This document shows, in pieces, positions 47,901 to 57,589 of a stretch of 64,000 nucleotides of DNA. The notes under the pieces were generated by a model, which made no database searches, had not been told where the DNA came from, and was given only the letters and a program-made list of their open reading frames with translations. The stretch is taken from positions 62,001 through 126,000 of the forward strand of contig JANWVC010000001.1 in assembly GCA_025057755.1 (NCBI GenBank), in the 5' to 3' direction. How positions within the stretch are numbered: position 1 is the first letter of the stretch; every line of letters starts with the position of its first letter. This DNA comes from Limisphaera sp. GTDB taxonomy: Bacteria; Verrucomicrobiota; Verrucomicrobiia; Limisphaerales; Limisphaeraceae. A program made the position numbers and the translations under genes.

Positions 47901-48139
47901 ACCGCTTCTTCCACCGCCAAAATGATCCCCTGCTCGACTTCCTCGGGGCTGGCACCAGGGTAGGCCACCCGCACTTCCACCAGGTCAGCTTCAAATTCTG
48001 GAAACACTTCCTGTCGGATGCGCAGGCTCATGATCAGGCCGCCCAGCAAGAAAAAGAGCATCAACAGGTTCGGGGTCACCCGATTCGTGACCATCCAGGC
48101 CACCGGACCAAGCGCCGTATGGGACGCGGAGGGACTCAT
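44972..48139 (-). CDS. RND-family efflux transporter permease (AcrB-like)
   Basis: A 1055-residue inner-membrane proton antiporter. It has the first helix near residues 18-40 ('NRVTPNLLMLFFLLGG'), the porter-domain opening 'VRVAYPGASPEEVEQGI', a central cluster of helices with the proton-relay Asp pair in 'ALGIVVDDAIVVGENV', a second large periplasmic loop and the second helix cluster near the C-terminus ('MGMVALSGVVVNGALVLIEHAN'). Sequence style suggests the HAE-1-like or related efflux group rather than a metal exporter, but the substrate cannot be read. It is the last gene of a leftward tolC-hlyD-RND operon, 14 bases after the hlyD-like gene. Confidence 0.95.
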   Translation of the reverse strand: MSPSASHTALGPVAWMVTNRVTPNLLMLFFLLGGLIMSLRIRQEVFPEFEADLVEVRVAYPGASPEEVEQGIILAVEEAVRGLEGVKEVRARASEGLGLVEVELLSGADTQKVYMDIKQAIDRIITFPRDAEEPEVEMVMRRREVVVLAVHGDATEWTLRNVAEEVRDRLLQDPRITQVDLLGARNYEVHVEIPQDFLRAYRLTLGEIAARIAATSVEIPGGGLKTPGGELLVRFKERRDWAREFATIPIVTTRHGTVVRLGELATVREGFQDVDVEATFNGQPAVSLAVYRVGQETPIGVSDAVREVLEALRSELPPGIHCSIRSDASEIYRQRLHLLLKNGFYGLCLVLLCLGLFLEFKLAFWVMMGIPVSFLGALLFLPGMHVTINMISMFAFIMALGIVVDDAIVVGENVYELRQRGFDSITAAIQGARQMLVPVSFSILTNIAAFCPLYFMPGTFGKMWGVIPLVVITVFLISWVESLLILPAHLAYTRSQPRTGLTAWLHAKQQAFGSGFGRWVEERFGPFLKACLARRWLVVACCLAVWLVVVAYVLSGRMGMILMPRVESDFAYAAAMLPYGSPLSRMAEVRDRLVEAARQVAEEHGGERLVTGFLGVINQNMVEIRVFLTDPDRRPISTAEFTRLWRERVGSVVGVQALQFYSDRGGPGGGAALTVELSHRDIGVLDRASATLAAQLEELPHVRDVDDGYAPGKPQFDFVLRPEGYRLGLTAQEVARQIRHAFYGAEAVRQQRGRNEVKVLVRLPEEERRREHTLENLLIRTPSGRDVPLREIAEVRRGRAYTSILRRDGRRTVQVTADVDPIGETSRVKEVLDRTLLPQLAIDFPGLRYGYAGRQQDMAESLQSLYSGFALALMAIYFLLAVPFRSYGQPLIVMVSIPFGIVGAVLGHLLMGYNLSVMSLMGMVALSGVVVNGALVLIEHANQRHRDFKESPLEAAYHATLRRFRPILLTTLTTFGGLAPMIFETSRQARFMIPMALSLGYGILFATAITLVLVPCLYAIYFDAWSWMRGRVPVVRHRGISGAAQPVHASGRESL

Positions 48140-48153
48140 ACCAGCATAAGAAT

Positions 48154-49431
48154 TTAGCCACCGGCTCCGTCCCGGGACACAGTCGACTCCCTGGGAGATG
48201 AAACTGACTCCCCCTCTCCAGACACACGTAAGGGTAAGCCAGGCACGGCCGCCGATAACTCGCTCACGACGATTCGGTCTCCCTCACGCAATCCGTCGGT
48301 CACCAACAGCGTTTCCGGACCACGGAACGCCACCGTAACCGACCGGATCTCCAGCTCGTCTCGGTCATTCATGATCCAAACGTGATCGCCGTCGCGGCAC
48401 CACCGCCGATCCACAGGGACCGCGCGCAGCACTCGGCCTTCCAATTCCACTCGCACTGAGTCGCCTAACAACAGCGGGGGAAGGTTCGTACCTACTACGG
48501 GTTCCGTCCATGGCTGCGTAACGACCACCAAGAGTCGGGCCAAACGCCCTCCTTGTTCCAAATCGGGAAGCAACTTCAAAATCCGTCCCTGACGCGCAGC
48601 TCCAGGAGGGACTTCACCCACCCGCCAGATGCGAGCCACGGATCCAGTAGCACTATTCCAGTGCGGAACAAACAGCCACGGCAACTGATCCACTGGTACG
48701 GTGACCTCTACCCAGTACTCGTCTGTGCCTGCCAAAGTCGCCAAGGGTGTGGCAGGACCTACCAGACTGCCCACGTGGACCAGGCGCTCTCGCACCACGC
48801 AGTTAAAAGGAGCACGGATCAGCGTTCGCTCCAGATTCAAACGAGCTTGCTCCAAAGCAGCCTCCGCGGCCTGCACCCGGGCCCGCGCCTGCCGAAGCTG
48901 CGGCTGACGTAGAATCAGATCCCGATCCGCTTCCGCAATCTCTCGTCCCAAGAGCTCGAACTCCTTACGTGCCACCGCCTGTTGCCCCTCCTCCAGAACC
49001 AGCGCGCTCTGAGCTTGCATCAGCTCACTTTCTCGCTGCGTCAGTGCCAATCGAAAGTCACTGGGGTCAATTTCCAACAGAATCGCTCCGGCCTCAAAGC
49101 GGCTGCCTGGCACAAAACCCTCTGCAATTCGAATCACTTCGCCCGAAATCCGCGGATGGAGCGTCACTTCCCGCGAGGGCAGCACCAATCCCATGCCGGT
49201 CACGCGAACCGTCTCCAAGCCAAACTGGGCGCGCACCACCTCAACCAAACGCGCTTGAATCGGCGCCGGGCGCCGGTCCACCGTGGGAGCCGTCCGGATC
49301 AGCCAAACGGCCAACCCCAGCCCGCACGCCAGCACAGCCACCGGGGCAAACACACGAAGCAACCGCCGGGTCCGGCAAAACCGGGGTTCCCGTTCCGTGA
49401 CCCGATCCATGAACACATGAGGAGGACTCAT
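48154..49431 (-). CDS. RND efflux periplasmic adaptor (HlyD/AcrA family)
   Basis: A 425-residue membrane-fusion protein linking the permease to the outer-membrane channel. It has an N-terminal membrane anchor (~27-46), the first lipoyl half 'VTLHPRISGEVIRIAEGFVPG', a long alpha-helical hairpin (~120-210), the second lipoyl half 'TLIRAPFNCVVRERLVHVGSLV' and the beta-barrel and membrane-proximal domains. No lipobox is seen, so it is anchored by the helix rather than by lipid. It lies between the tolC-like gene (11 bases) and the permease gene (14 bases) in one operon. Confidence 0.94.
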   Translation of the reverse strand: MSPPHVFMDRVTEREPRFCRTRRLLRVFAPVAVLACGLGLAVWLIRTAPTVDRRPAPIQARLVEVVRAQFGLETVRVTGMGLVLPSREVTLHPRISGEVIRIAEGFVPGSRFEAGAILLEIDPSDFRLALTQRESELMQAQSALVLEEGQQAVARKEFELLGREIAEADRDLILRQPQLRQARARVQAAEAALEQARLNLERTLIRAPFNCVVRERLVHVGSLVGPATPLATLAGTDEYWVEVTVPVDQLPWLFVPHWNSATGSVARIWRVGEVPPGAARQGRILKLLPDLEQGGRLARLLVVVTQPWTEPVVGTNLPPLLLGDSVRVELEGRVLRAVPVDRRWCRDGDHVWIMNDRDELEIRSVTVAFRGPETLLVTDGLREGDRIVVSELSAAVPGLPLRVSGEGESVSSPRESTVSRDGAGG

Positions 49432-49442
49432 GATGAAGGACT

Positions 49443-50897
49443 CTATCGCACCTCACCGGGACCAATCAGTCCCGAATCAGGCCATTGAGCGGCCTGGGCT
49501 TGCGCCGGCCGGGGCAACTCCCAACTACCGGCCAGAGCCCGACACAGGGCAATACGCTGGAGCCACAGATTCAAGCGCGCCTCCAGCTCCGCCCGCTGCA
49601 GCCCCTGCTGAGTCAGCAAAGCATCCAACACGCGTAGATAATCCACCGTCCCCTTGCTGTAACCCTCGCGCAGGTGTTCCACCGTTCGATCCGCAAGGGC
49701 AAGCTGCCGTTGCAGGCTTTTCCAAAGCTCATGAAATTCTTGCTCCCGCACCAGCGCCGTTTCAACCTCCGCCAGCGCCTCCAACACCGCCTGCCGGTAC
49801 ACTTGCAGATGTTCAGCCACCACTGCACGACGGTAAGCGATCTCAGCCCGGCGTACTCCTCCATCTAAGACGGGCGCCATCACGTTCGCCGCCAACGTCG
49901 CCAGCCATTGATCCAACAAAACCCGACCGCTGTTGCCGCTGGTCAGCGCCTGTGCTGACAGGCTGAGGCGCGGAAACCGGTCAGCCACGGCAGCTGCCAA
50001 ACGACGATCCGCAGCCATAAGCCCATGCCGCGCTGCCTTTAGATCAGGCCGGCGGCAAATCAACTCCGCAGGTACACCCGTGGAAGGTAACGCCGGCGGC
50101 AGGGGCAATGACGCAGCAGGAACCGGCAGAGGTTCGCCTGGCAGGCGCCCTGTCAACACGGCCAGTTGATGTTGCAATACCCGGCCCCGAGCCAGCGTAA
50201 CAGCCCGGCTGGCACACGCATTCTCCAACACCTGACGCTGCCGCAACACATCGGCCGCTCCAACCTGACCGCGTTCGAACCGCGCCTCCACCAACTGAAG
50301 AATGTTCGATTGCAACGTCACCTGGCGATTCCACAACTCCACCGAGGTTTGTTGAGCAGCCCACTCAAACCAAACGCGAGCAATTTCAGCCGACAGCGTC
50401 AGAGCGGCCACTTGCAATTGTTCCGCCGACGCACGGGCTTCCCAAATAGCAGCATCTCGGCTGGCCCGAATCCGTCCCCAAAGATCCAACTCATACGCAG
50501 CCGCCAGGCCCAACATCAGATCTGCACTCCCTCGGTCGCGCATCTGACCTGCCGACAGTTCAGAGCGCTGATGAGATCGGCTCGCTCGACCTTCCACAAT
50601 CACTTCCGGCCCCAGACCTGCCCCAGCCTTTCGCGCCAGCGCCGTGGCCTGTTCCAGACGGGCCCACACTGCCAATAGCCCGGGCTGGTGCTGCAACGCC
50701 CCTTCAATCAGGCTGCTGAGCGTGGGATCCTCGAAACTCTGCCACCATCGGTCGGGCAATGGATGAGAACCGCTCCGGTGAAATTGCTCCGGTAAACTCA
50801 ACGCTGGCAGGGATGGACCCACCCGCTGAACACATCCGGCTGTCACCAGTACGGTCCCCAGCCCCAGACTCCATCGAAGCATCGCCCCACGGCTCAT
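49443..50897 (-). CDS. TolC/NodT-like outer-membrane efflux lipoprotein
   Basis: A 484-residue outer-membrane factor. The start is taken at ATG 50897, since the open frame begins with a TTG at 50945 while a GGGGAG lies 11 bases before this ATG. It gives a proper lipoprotein signal: basic Arg, hydrophobic core and lipobox 'VTAGC', with the lipidated Cys near residue 22. Two OEP repeats of long helices follow, with 'AYELDLWGRIRASRDAA' and 'LICRRPDLKAARHGLMAADRRLAAA' being hallmarks of the NodT subgroup, and 'TVDYLRVLDALLTQQ' near the end. It is the first gene of the efflux operon; it completes the tripartite pump. Confidence 0.94.
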   Translation of the reverse strand: MSRGAMLRWSLGLGTVLVTAGCVQRVGPSLPALSLPEQFHRSGSHPLPDRWWQSFEDPTLSSLIEGALQHQPGLLAVWARLEQATALARKAGAGLGPEVIVEGRASRSHQRSELSAGQMRDRGSADLMLGLAAAYELDLWGRIRASRDAAIWEARASAEQLQVAALTLSAEIARVWFEWAAQQTSVELWNRQVTLQSNILQLVEARFERGQVGAADVLRQRQVLENACASRAVTLARGRVLQHQLAVLTGRLPGEPLPVPAASLPLPPALPSTGVPAELICRRPDLKAARHGLMAADRRLAAAVADRFPRLSLSAQALTSGNSGRVLLDQWLATLAANVMAPVLDGGVRRAEIAYRRAVVAEHLQVYRQAVLEALAEVETALVREQEFHELWKSLQRQLALADRTVEHLREGYSKGTVDYLRVLDALLTQQGLQRAELEARLNLWLQRIALCRALAGSWELPRPAQAQAAQWPDSGLIGPGEVR

Positions 50898-51046
50898 TCG
50901 CCAGAGTGCTCCCCACCTCTCTGCTCCGTTACAGAACACGGCCAATTACGGTGAAAGAAGCGTATCCAACCGGGCGCTCAGTCGTCACATACCGGACAAA
51001 CCAAAGATTGCGACCACAACCAGGTTTTTAAGCTAGGCCCGGGTTG

Positions 51047-52054
51047 CTATCTCAGAAGCGGTCGCAAGACCAAGTTCCGATACTCCACGCTAGTATGATC
51101 CCCTTGCAAGTAAATTGGGCCCGGCCGCAGTTCATCAGACCACAAGGCACCTCCGGTACAGCCCAACAAAGGCTGATTGTCAATGATCTTGCGGCCATTA
51201 AGAATCACCGTCACATGGCGGTCGGCCAAAGTGATGTCAAATGTCTGCCACTCGCCAGCCGGTTTACTGGCATTTTCCAAGGGCGCAATGCGACTGTAGA
51301 TAGCACCCATGCCATGGGCGCTGGCTGGCTTCCCATATGAATCCGCCACCTGAACTTCGTAAATCCCGCGCAGGTAAATGCCGCTGTTGCCGTTGGATGG
51401 CAAACGAAGTTCCAAGCAAAGGTTGAAATCCTCAAATTCACGGTCCGTCCGTAGATTGGCATAAGCAATGTGGCGCCCCTCCGGTTGGGGCGCGTCATTG
51501 ATCAGGATTCCCTCAGCCACCCGCCAGCCATTCTTCCCTCCAAAAGGTCGCCAACCGGTTAGATCTCGTCCGTTGAAAAGCACGATCGGTTCGCCAAATT
51601 GAATCCGACGAATATCCGGCCGGGGTGGCAGGGGCGGAATCGGCCGACCTACGAATCGTTGCGGCTGACTCCATCCGTCTCTGGTCTGGCGCCGGGTCAC
51701 GAACACCACGTGATCTCCAGCCCAACGACCTTCGATAATCTCCTGTTCCAGCAAAGCAACCTCCTGACCCTGAACATTGCGTTCTTTGCGCTCATGGATG
51801 CGTGTCACCACAAGCGTATCCCCACGCACTTCCACGGATGCCAACGGCACCACACTGCCTGCTCCCCATAAAATCTGGCCTGTCCAGGCACCATTCGTTC
51901 GCTGAATGCCCAACCAGCCGGCTCCGCCGTCCGGCAAGGTCAGCGCAAATCGGCCCTCAAAATCCCCTGAGGCGCTCCAGACACACGAACTGATCGCAAT
52001 ACAGGACCCTACCACCATCACCCAAGGACTCACCGGTTCGAGGAGTCGTTTCAT
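51047..52054 (-). CDS. DUF1080 (3-keto-disaccharide hydrolase-like) secreted protein
   Basis: A 335-residue exported protein. It begins with a signal peptide (hydrophobic ~10-27; a Cys in 'AISSCVWSA' could mean lipidation). Residues ~30-150 form a beta-rich domain of unknown type; residues ~155-335 are a DUF1080 LamG-like sandwich starting 'EPIVLFNGRDLTGWRPFGG', with 'DFNLCLELRLPSNGNSGIYLRG' and 'EWQTFDITLADRHVTVILNG'. DUF1080 members include 3-keto-glucoside hydrolases of Planctomycetota/Bacteroidota, so action on plant or microbial glycosides is likely. It lies upstream of no obvious operon partner. Confidence 0.9.
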   Translation of the reverse strand: MKRLLEPVSPWVMVVGSCIAISSCVWSASGDFEGRFALTLPDGGAGWLGIQRTNGAWTGQILWGAGSVVPLASVEVRGDTLVVTRIHERKERNVQGQEVALLEQEIIEGRWAGDHVVFVTRRQTRDGWSQPQRFVGRPIPPLPPRPDIRRIQFGEPIVLFNGRDLTGWRPFGGKNGWRVAEGILINDAPQPEGRHIAYANLRTDREFEDFNLCLELRLPSNGNSGIYLRGIYEVQVADSYGKPASAHGMGAIYSRIAPLENASKPAGEWQTFDITLADRHVTVILNGRKIIDNQPLLGCTGGALWSDELRPGPIYLQGDHTSVEYRNLVLRPLLR

Positions 52055-52347
52055 ACCCCGGGAGTGAATGGCAATACGAAGCCCTGCTCAAGAGGATTTT
52101 CCTTCGGCACTCTGAAACCGCCTTCTGCGTCCCCGGCAGCCGCGCTGAGCCGAGATTCCCGCAGCCCATAAAGCCCAAACCCTAACCTGGGAACACAAAC
52201 TCTGGAATCCCTCCCAAGGCTGTAGATCCGTTAGCCACTAAAGGCACGCCCAAATACAAAGGGCCGCACGTCGCCCGTACACACTGCGCGCCGATCCGCA
52301 AACGGTGGATGATTTGTGCGCGCGATGGGTCTTGTGTGAACCAGCCC
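52055..52347. other. Intergenic region
   Basis: About 290 bases between the DUF1080 gene and the next leftward gene; no supported ORF or terminator recognised. Confidence 0.35.
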
Positions 52348-55300
52348 CTACTGACGCGTCCGATAATACCGGCTGATCTCAACCGGCGTTACCAACCAAG
52401 GTGAATTCGGATTGCCCGGGACATCCGTCCACGGACCGGTGACTGCTGGTGCATGCTGCAGGACACCCCGATCCCACCGCAACTCGATCTGCTCGCCCAC
52501 TCTGCGTACGGACAATACCGCTGGCGCCGGTAAGGCAAATTGATACGGCTTCGGCACTGTGGCATTGTAACCGGTGCTGCTCAGATAGAAATCATCGAAG
52601 ATCGCACTGAAACTGGCGCTGTTCCCCAACACGACCAGTTTGTCAAGCACCGGGCCCATCCCACCCAAAACCGGATCGACAAAGAATGGATCGCGATCAC
52701 TCATGTAATCCTGGAACAACAAAGTGCGCTCTGATTGACCCTCCCTCTGGATGTAAACCGAATAAAGATCATACGCGCTGAGCGTTTCATCCGCATTCGT
52801 GATGTTGATCCAGAGGTTATATACGACACCCGCCTCCAACGGTTGGGGTGCGAAGTCCGGCAAAGGACTCGTATTGTTGCCGCTCCATCCGTTCCGGGCC
52901 CCAATGTACCAAGCATTGGTTTGAACGCCCAAAGCCTCATTCGTAAACGCGGTGAAATACAACACGGGGCCGATGTTAAAAAACGCGTCGCCATATCCGC
53001 GCATGCTTTTGTCCGTTAGCCCCACGACATTCGTGATGCCTGAAGCGTTCGGTTCCCCGGCAATCACCCGGAAGAAGAGGGTTCGCGCCTGGCCAGGAGA
53101 CACAGCCCAGTCGCGCAAATAAAGGAAACCGACGCTGTTGCCACCGGGCGTGCGCAGGGCCATGTGTCCATTGGTCGCTACCACCTGACCAGAGTTACCC
53201 GTGGCATCGCTCCAATAACCCTGGGGGGCCAGCAATCCGGGCTGATAAAGGTCAAAGGTGTCCAACACCACCCAGTTCGGCGCTACGCCGTCCACAACGG
53301 CAACTCGGGTGGTGGCCGATAAAGTGTCCAGACCACGCCGGAGGGTCAGGACCAAGGCCATTGACTCGGTTACCGTGAGCACCCGGCTGCCTAGGCCCGC
53401 TACGGTCTCTGCAGTGACGTCGCCCAAGGGACTGATTTCTACCTCTGCCGCATCGCGGCTGACTTCCCAGCGCAAGGTGGTCGTGCCCCCTCGGACCACT
53501 GCGGGTAAATCCGTGCGGAAACGCGTAATAGTTAACGGCATCAAACGAGACGGCGGATTGGTAATCTGGGTTTGTTGCAGAAGCTGAATTTCCTCGGGCG
53601 TCAACGCCCGATTCCATACTGCCACCTCGTCAATCAAGCCGGTAAACCAGGCAGATGCCGCCGCCCGGCGAATCATGCCAATGGAGGTGGCCATGGCAGT
53701 CAACGGCCGCACCGGTGTGATTTCCACCGGATCAAGCAAGCCATCAATGTACAATTGCGCCCGCAGGATGCCCGGTGCTACCTGACGCTGGACATAGGCA
53801 ATATGATGCCACGTACCGTCGAAAGCGGTTCCAAAAGAGATCCGATGATTGCCCACCGTTGCGCCGCCATCGTTGCGGATATAAATGTCAGCCGACCCGC
53901 TCGCACCTGTGTTGTGCGTGCCAATGTTGAACAACGGATTGTTGTTTGTAAGAGAACCTTCAGAAAATACACGACGATCCGCCTGCGGCAGACCGTTAAC
54001 CCACAACGAGACTGTGAAGTTGGGATGGTTGTAAATCGGGAGGTCGTCGCCCGGACTATGAAGGCGCTCCAGCCCCTGCTGCGCAGATGCCTGAAACTGG
54101 AAAGCGTTGCCCCACCGGCCGGGCACCAGGTTCGTAGTCCCCATGTTTACAAGAGTCATATCATATCCACTGACCAAATCCGGTGTCTTCCCTCCCACCA
54201 CACCGTCCAAGGGCCAATATGCGATCAACGCATTGGTCAAATTCGGCGGCGGCAACACCGCCAGCTCCAACCGGGCCACGGCGCTGGTCGCCCGCCCAAT
54301 CAGATTGGTCACCACCACCATGTAGTTCCCTGCGTCCTCGGCAGACAATACGGGAATCACGAGCGATGGTTGATTCTGCCCGGATAGCGGTTGCCCGTCC
54401 TTGAACCACTGGAAGCTCAGCGGCTCACTGCCCAATGCCATGGCATTGAATGTCCAACTCTCGCCCGCGTACAGATTGGTCCCCAACGGCGGGTTTATCG
54501 TCACTTGTGGGGGTGTCCCAGTAGGGCCCGCAAGATAATTCACAGCATTCAAGAACATGCGCTGGCCGTCCGGCAACAGGTCGAAAATGCCGGCGCCGTT
54601 GGCCGGAACGCCGCCAGCCTCCCGACTGCCAGTGAGAAAAACCAGCCGTTTGGCACCCAGAACCTCACTGCGGCCGTTGCCTGAAGTGAGGCCTTGGGCA
54701 AATTCGGCGATAATCGTCCCGTTATTGGCTGGATCGCCTGCCGTTCCCACCACGGCAACCTGCGCCCCGCCAGCAATCAAGGCATTGTTATTCACGGAAA
54801 TCCCGTTCTGCAGAATCGTCGCACCGGTGCTGGCATTTGTGTGAGTGATCCGCCGTGCGTAAGGATTGACCATGACCCCGTTGGTATCGAGGGCAATCCC
54901 TTGGAAAATAGGGTGGGACGGTACCATAGCACGCAGCCAAATGTTCGACGTCGTCGTGTCCACCATCGTTTCACCCGTCGTCAGACCCAGACGAGAGCCA
55001 CCCCCTGTTCCGCCGCGAATGACATAACCGCCAAGGATCATGACAGGTTTGTTCAAACCATTCCAAAAAGCCGTTTCATTGGCTTGCTGATAATGACCAC
55101 TCAGGACCGATCGGCTGATGATGATCAAATCATTCGTGAGCAAGGCATTCACAAAACCAGAGTCCGTGTCGGCGTTGTCCCGCGTGACCAGTCGGACCAC
55201 CGTATGCCCATTCTCCCGCAATAAGCGCGTGTAACCTGCGTCCGGTGCATTGGTAAAACCGGCACCAGCAGCAGAGGAGTCCGGCTGATCTTCACCCGCG

Positions 55301-55389
55301 TGAAAACTGACAAACGCGATGTTGGCCGCTGAGGCACTCAAAACCGACCATAAGTTCAAGCATGCGATCGCCAGAACAATCCGTTTCAT
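52348..55389 (-). CDS. Large secreted protein: ThuA-like, Ig-like and LamG domains
   Basis: A 1013-residue exported protein from ATG 55389 (signal peptide ending near 'SASA', residue 22). The N-terminal ~290 residues ('NIAFVSFHAGEDQPDS', 'LLRENGHTVVRLVTRD', 'DLIIISRSV') look like a ThuA/glutamine-amidotransferase-like flavodoxin fold. An Ig-like domain follows ('AGESWTFNAMALGSEPLSFQ' and 'DAGNYMVVVTNLIGRAT'), then a LamG sandwich ('NALIAYWPLDGVVG' to 'LIDEVAVWNRALTPEEIQ'), more beta domains and the C-terminal module shared with two other proteins here (W..GVLQHAPAVTGPWTDVPG...YYRTR). It is probably cell-surface or secreted; no catalytic role can be assigned. No clear ribosome-binding site. 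Confidence 0.85.
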   Translation of the reverse strand: MKRIVLAIACLNLWSVLSASAANIAFVSFHAGEDQPDSSAAGAGFTNAPDAGYTRLLRENGHTVVRLVTRDNADTDSGFVNALLTNDLIIISRSVLSGHYQQANETAFWNGLNKPVMILGGYVIRGGTGGGSRLGLTTGETMVDTTTSNIWLRAMVPSHPIFQGIALDTNGVMVNPYARRITHTNASTGATILQNGISVNNNALIAGGAQVAVVGTAGDPANNGTIIAEFAQGLTSGNGRSEVLGAKRLVFLTGSREAGGVPANGAGIFDLLPDGQRMFLNAVNYLAGPTGTPPQVTINPPLGTNLYAGESWTFNAMALGSEPLSFQWFKDGQPLSGQNQPSLVIPVLSAEDAGNYMVVVTNLIGRATSAVARLELAVLPPPNLTNALIAYWPLDGVVGGKTPDLVSGYDMTLVNMGTTNLVPGRWGNAFQFQASAQQGLERLHSPGDDLPIYNHPNFTVSLWVNGLPQADRRVFSEGSLTNNNPLFNIGTHNTGASGSADIYIRNDGGATVGNHRISFGTAFDGTWHHIAYVQRQVAPGILRAQLYIDGLLDPVEITPVRPLTAMATSIGMIRRAAASAWFTGLIDEVAVWNRALTPEEIQLLQQTQITNPPSRLMPLTITRFRTDLPAVVRGGTTTLRWEVSRDAAEVEISPLGDVTAETVAGLGSRVLTVTESMALVLTLRRGLDTLSATTRVAVVDGVAPNWVVLDTFDLYQPGLLAPQGYWSDATGNSGQVVATNGHMALRTPGGNSVGFLYLRDWAVSPGQARTLFFRVIAGEPNASGITNVVGLTDKSMRGYGDAFFNIGPVLYFTAFTNEALGVQTNAWYIGARNGWSGNNTSPLPDFAPQPLEAGVVYNLWINITNADETLSAYDLYSVYIQREGQSERTLLFQDYMSDRDPFFVDPVLGGMGPVLDKLVVLGNSASFSAIFDDFYLSSTGYNATVPKPYQFALPAPAVLSVRRVGEQIELRWDRGVLQHAPAVTGPWTDVPGNPNSPWLVTPVEISRYYRTRQ

Positions 55390-55857
55390 TGGCAGGGGTC
55401 TTGTCTCAAGCTCAGGTTGGTTGCATCGTTCGAAACCCACCGTACGACGCACCCCTGGATACTGTCAAGGGATCCGTTGTCCAAGGTCAACCAAGCGCCA
55501 TTACCGGCCCATCAAGCTGAATGCGACGCCCCTTGTTTGATCCATAGGCAGAAATTTTGCAGTGCCAAGGCAAACCGGTTGCCTCACCCAAATCCACAGG
55601 CTCATGTCGTTCATGCTGCGTTGGGCAGCGAACTAACAAGGTTCCTGCGTCCGGCCAACAAGGGGTAGCCGCCGTTGAAGTACTAACCTGGTTCTAGCCA
55701 AGAAGATCGCCCAACATTCGCTCAAAACCAAGTGTCCACTGCACTTGGATGGCTCGCGTCCCTCATGCATGCTTCAATCTTCTTTACCCGTCCTAGACGG
55801 CATTCCGCTACACGCCGTCCTCGGGTCCCGATTCGATTTTCGATCTGGGCCAGTTGA
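55390..55857. other. Intergenic region with promoter of the Ig/LamG gene
   Basis: About 470 bases between the start of the Ig/LamG gene and the terminator of the PEP-CTERM gene upstream. No supported gene. Confidence 0.4.
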
Positions 55858-55890
55858 TGAAAAACAAAAGGCCCGAGGAAACCTCGGGCC
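55858..55890 (-). terminator. Rho-independent terminator after the PEP-CTERM gene
   Basis: Read leftward: a perfect nine-base stem GGCCCGAGG/CCTCGGGCC (55870-55890) with a three-base loop, then CTTTTGTTTTTC. It starts 28 bases after the PEP-CTERM stop, the clearest intrinsic terminator in the window. Confidence 0.88.
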
Positions 55891-55917
55891 ATCAAATCGT
55901 ACGCTTGCCCTCAATGC

Positions 55918-56646
55918 TTACGTCGCCCGCGTCCAACGACTGCGCCACAACAACCACAACACGCCCAAACCCATCAAGGCTGCTGCAGAAGGCTCCGGGA
56001 CCAACTGATACCCGATGCCGTCCAACCAGGTACGCTGGTTAGCATTTTGCTGATTACGATCCGGCTCCATGTACACAGTAATGGTCGAGCCGGTCACCTG
56101 TCCCAAAGACGGCGTCATGTACAATCGGCGATTTCCCTCTGCAATCATAACCGCAGTGGTAAAAGGATTGGTGCTCAGGGTGTCACTGAACACTGTGGCA
56201 TCAGCACCACTGTAGAATTGCGTAACCCCGCTTGTGCTGGGCATGTAAAGGGGTAATTGCCCTGGATCATCCGTCAGCGACGCCCCAACGCGCCATTGGC
56301 TCGGGTCCGACCAAAAAAGGACATAAACATTGTAGTACTGACCCGGCAATGGTTCGGGCACCGTAATGGTGGTGCGCAGCCGCGGCGCGTTCGTATCAAC
56401 TACGGCAGTTACTCCAGAGTTTTGAAAAATCGTACTAAAGTTTCCAAAGGCGCGTTCGTCCCACAGGCCATCATTCGCCGTAGCTGTCTGTGAGACTCCT
56501 TCGAAAATGCCCCACACGCCATTGGTGAATTGCATCGTATTGCCAGTGGGCCCATCGGTAATGTCCACATAAACGATGGGGAACTGCGCAAAAGCAGTTG
56601 GAGCGATGATCAGCACCGCCGACAAGACGAGGTCACGAATTTTCAT
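55918..56646 (-). CDS. PEP-CTERM sorting-domain protein
   Basis: A 242-residue exported protein with a signal peptide (~1-20, cleavage after AFA) and a C-terminal PEP-CTERM: 'VPEPSAAALMGLGVLWLLWRS', i.e. the Pro-Glu-Pro motif, a hydrophobic helix and a basic tail. This tail is the signal for exosortase processing and anchoring or release in exopolysaccharide-producing bacteria. The central ~180 residues are beta-rich, with 'PGQYYNVYVLFWSDPSQWRVGASLTDD', and match no family I know. Single gene with its own terminator. Confidence 0.93.
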   Translation of the reverse strand: MKIRDLVLSAVLIIAPTAFAQFPIVYVDITDGPTGNTMQFTNGVWGIFEGVSQTATANDGLWDERAFGNFSTIFQNSGVTAVVDTNAPRLRTTITVPEPLPGQYYNVYVLFWSDPSQWRVGASLTDDPGQLPLYMPSTSGVTQFYSGADATVFSDTLSTNPFTTAVMIAEGNRRLYMTPSLGQVTGSTITVYMEPDRNQQNANQRTWLDGIGYQLVPEPSAAALMGLGVLWLLWRSRWTRAT

Positions 56647-57589
56647 AACAGGCTTGGTCCCAACTCAATTTATCCGCATTCCGGCCGACGGTGCATTACT
56701 ATTCCAACACCAGGACGCAATTCAGTCAAGCCACTTTTTCGAACTCTCTGGAAGCGCCCGGGCAGACGTCAACCCTTTTGGACGGTCTCCTAGGGTTGCG
56801 CCAGCATGCACGAGTCGCGCCACGGCTTTTCAAGGCACTCTTCGATGTCCTCGATGCCTCGAGCATGGCCACAGTTGCACCCTCATCCCAAAATCCAAAC
56901 GGGCCGCATGCACCGTTGGCGTCCCACGGTCTTGACCGCGGACGTACTGGTTCGCCGGCAGTCAGTCTGTTCGGATGGCTCGCACCTCCCCTCGCACATC
57001 AGAGGAGGCCGATCTGCTTCCACTTACTTCCTGCAATGCTTGGCATTTGTACGGTCTGAAGAATCCGGCAGGCGACACCTTCCAGCCCTTACCCCGACGA
57101 TGGTCGGACGCTTGCATCTATGAGATGCGAACGAAGGCGTTTTTCCTTGAGGGGCTATTCCCCAATAAGCCCTCAGTGCCGGGCACTTTGCAGGGCAGTC
57201 CAGAGCCGGGTCTTTACCGGCGGCACCCAAGGTGCCGGCGGGAGGGCGTAAGGGACCGCTGTCTCTTTCCCACAATTCGTCACGCTCATCTTTAGACCGA
57301 ATACGCCCAAAGACATTAAGCCTCAGGGTCAGTCGAGCTGCCACGGTTCCCATGCCTGAGAGCACATCATCGCGCCCGAGGGCAGCAGTCCATCATTCCC
57401 TTCGGCCCATAGGTCCTTTGATTTGCAGGCTCGTGGCGTGCGAATCCCCGGCAGATCTCGCCAAGTGAGGGGGGCCGAAAGCTGGGGCCAGCAAGCTTTC
57501 AGCCATGTCCGTGCCTCCCCGATGCCGGGGCACACTCCGGATGCAAAGACGCCGCGAATGGCCCTTTTTCAATGAGCTTCTCTCTCCCT
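56647..57589. other. 940-base gene-free region
   Basis: No supported gene on either strand. A short inverted repeat CGGCACC-CAA-GGTGCCG is visible near 57224-57240 without a T-tract. Likely holds the PEP-CTERM gene promoter at its left end. Confidence 0.4.
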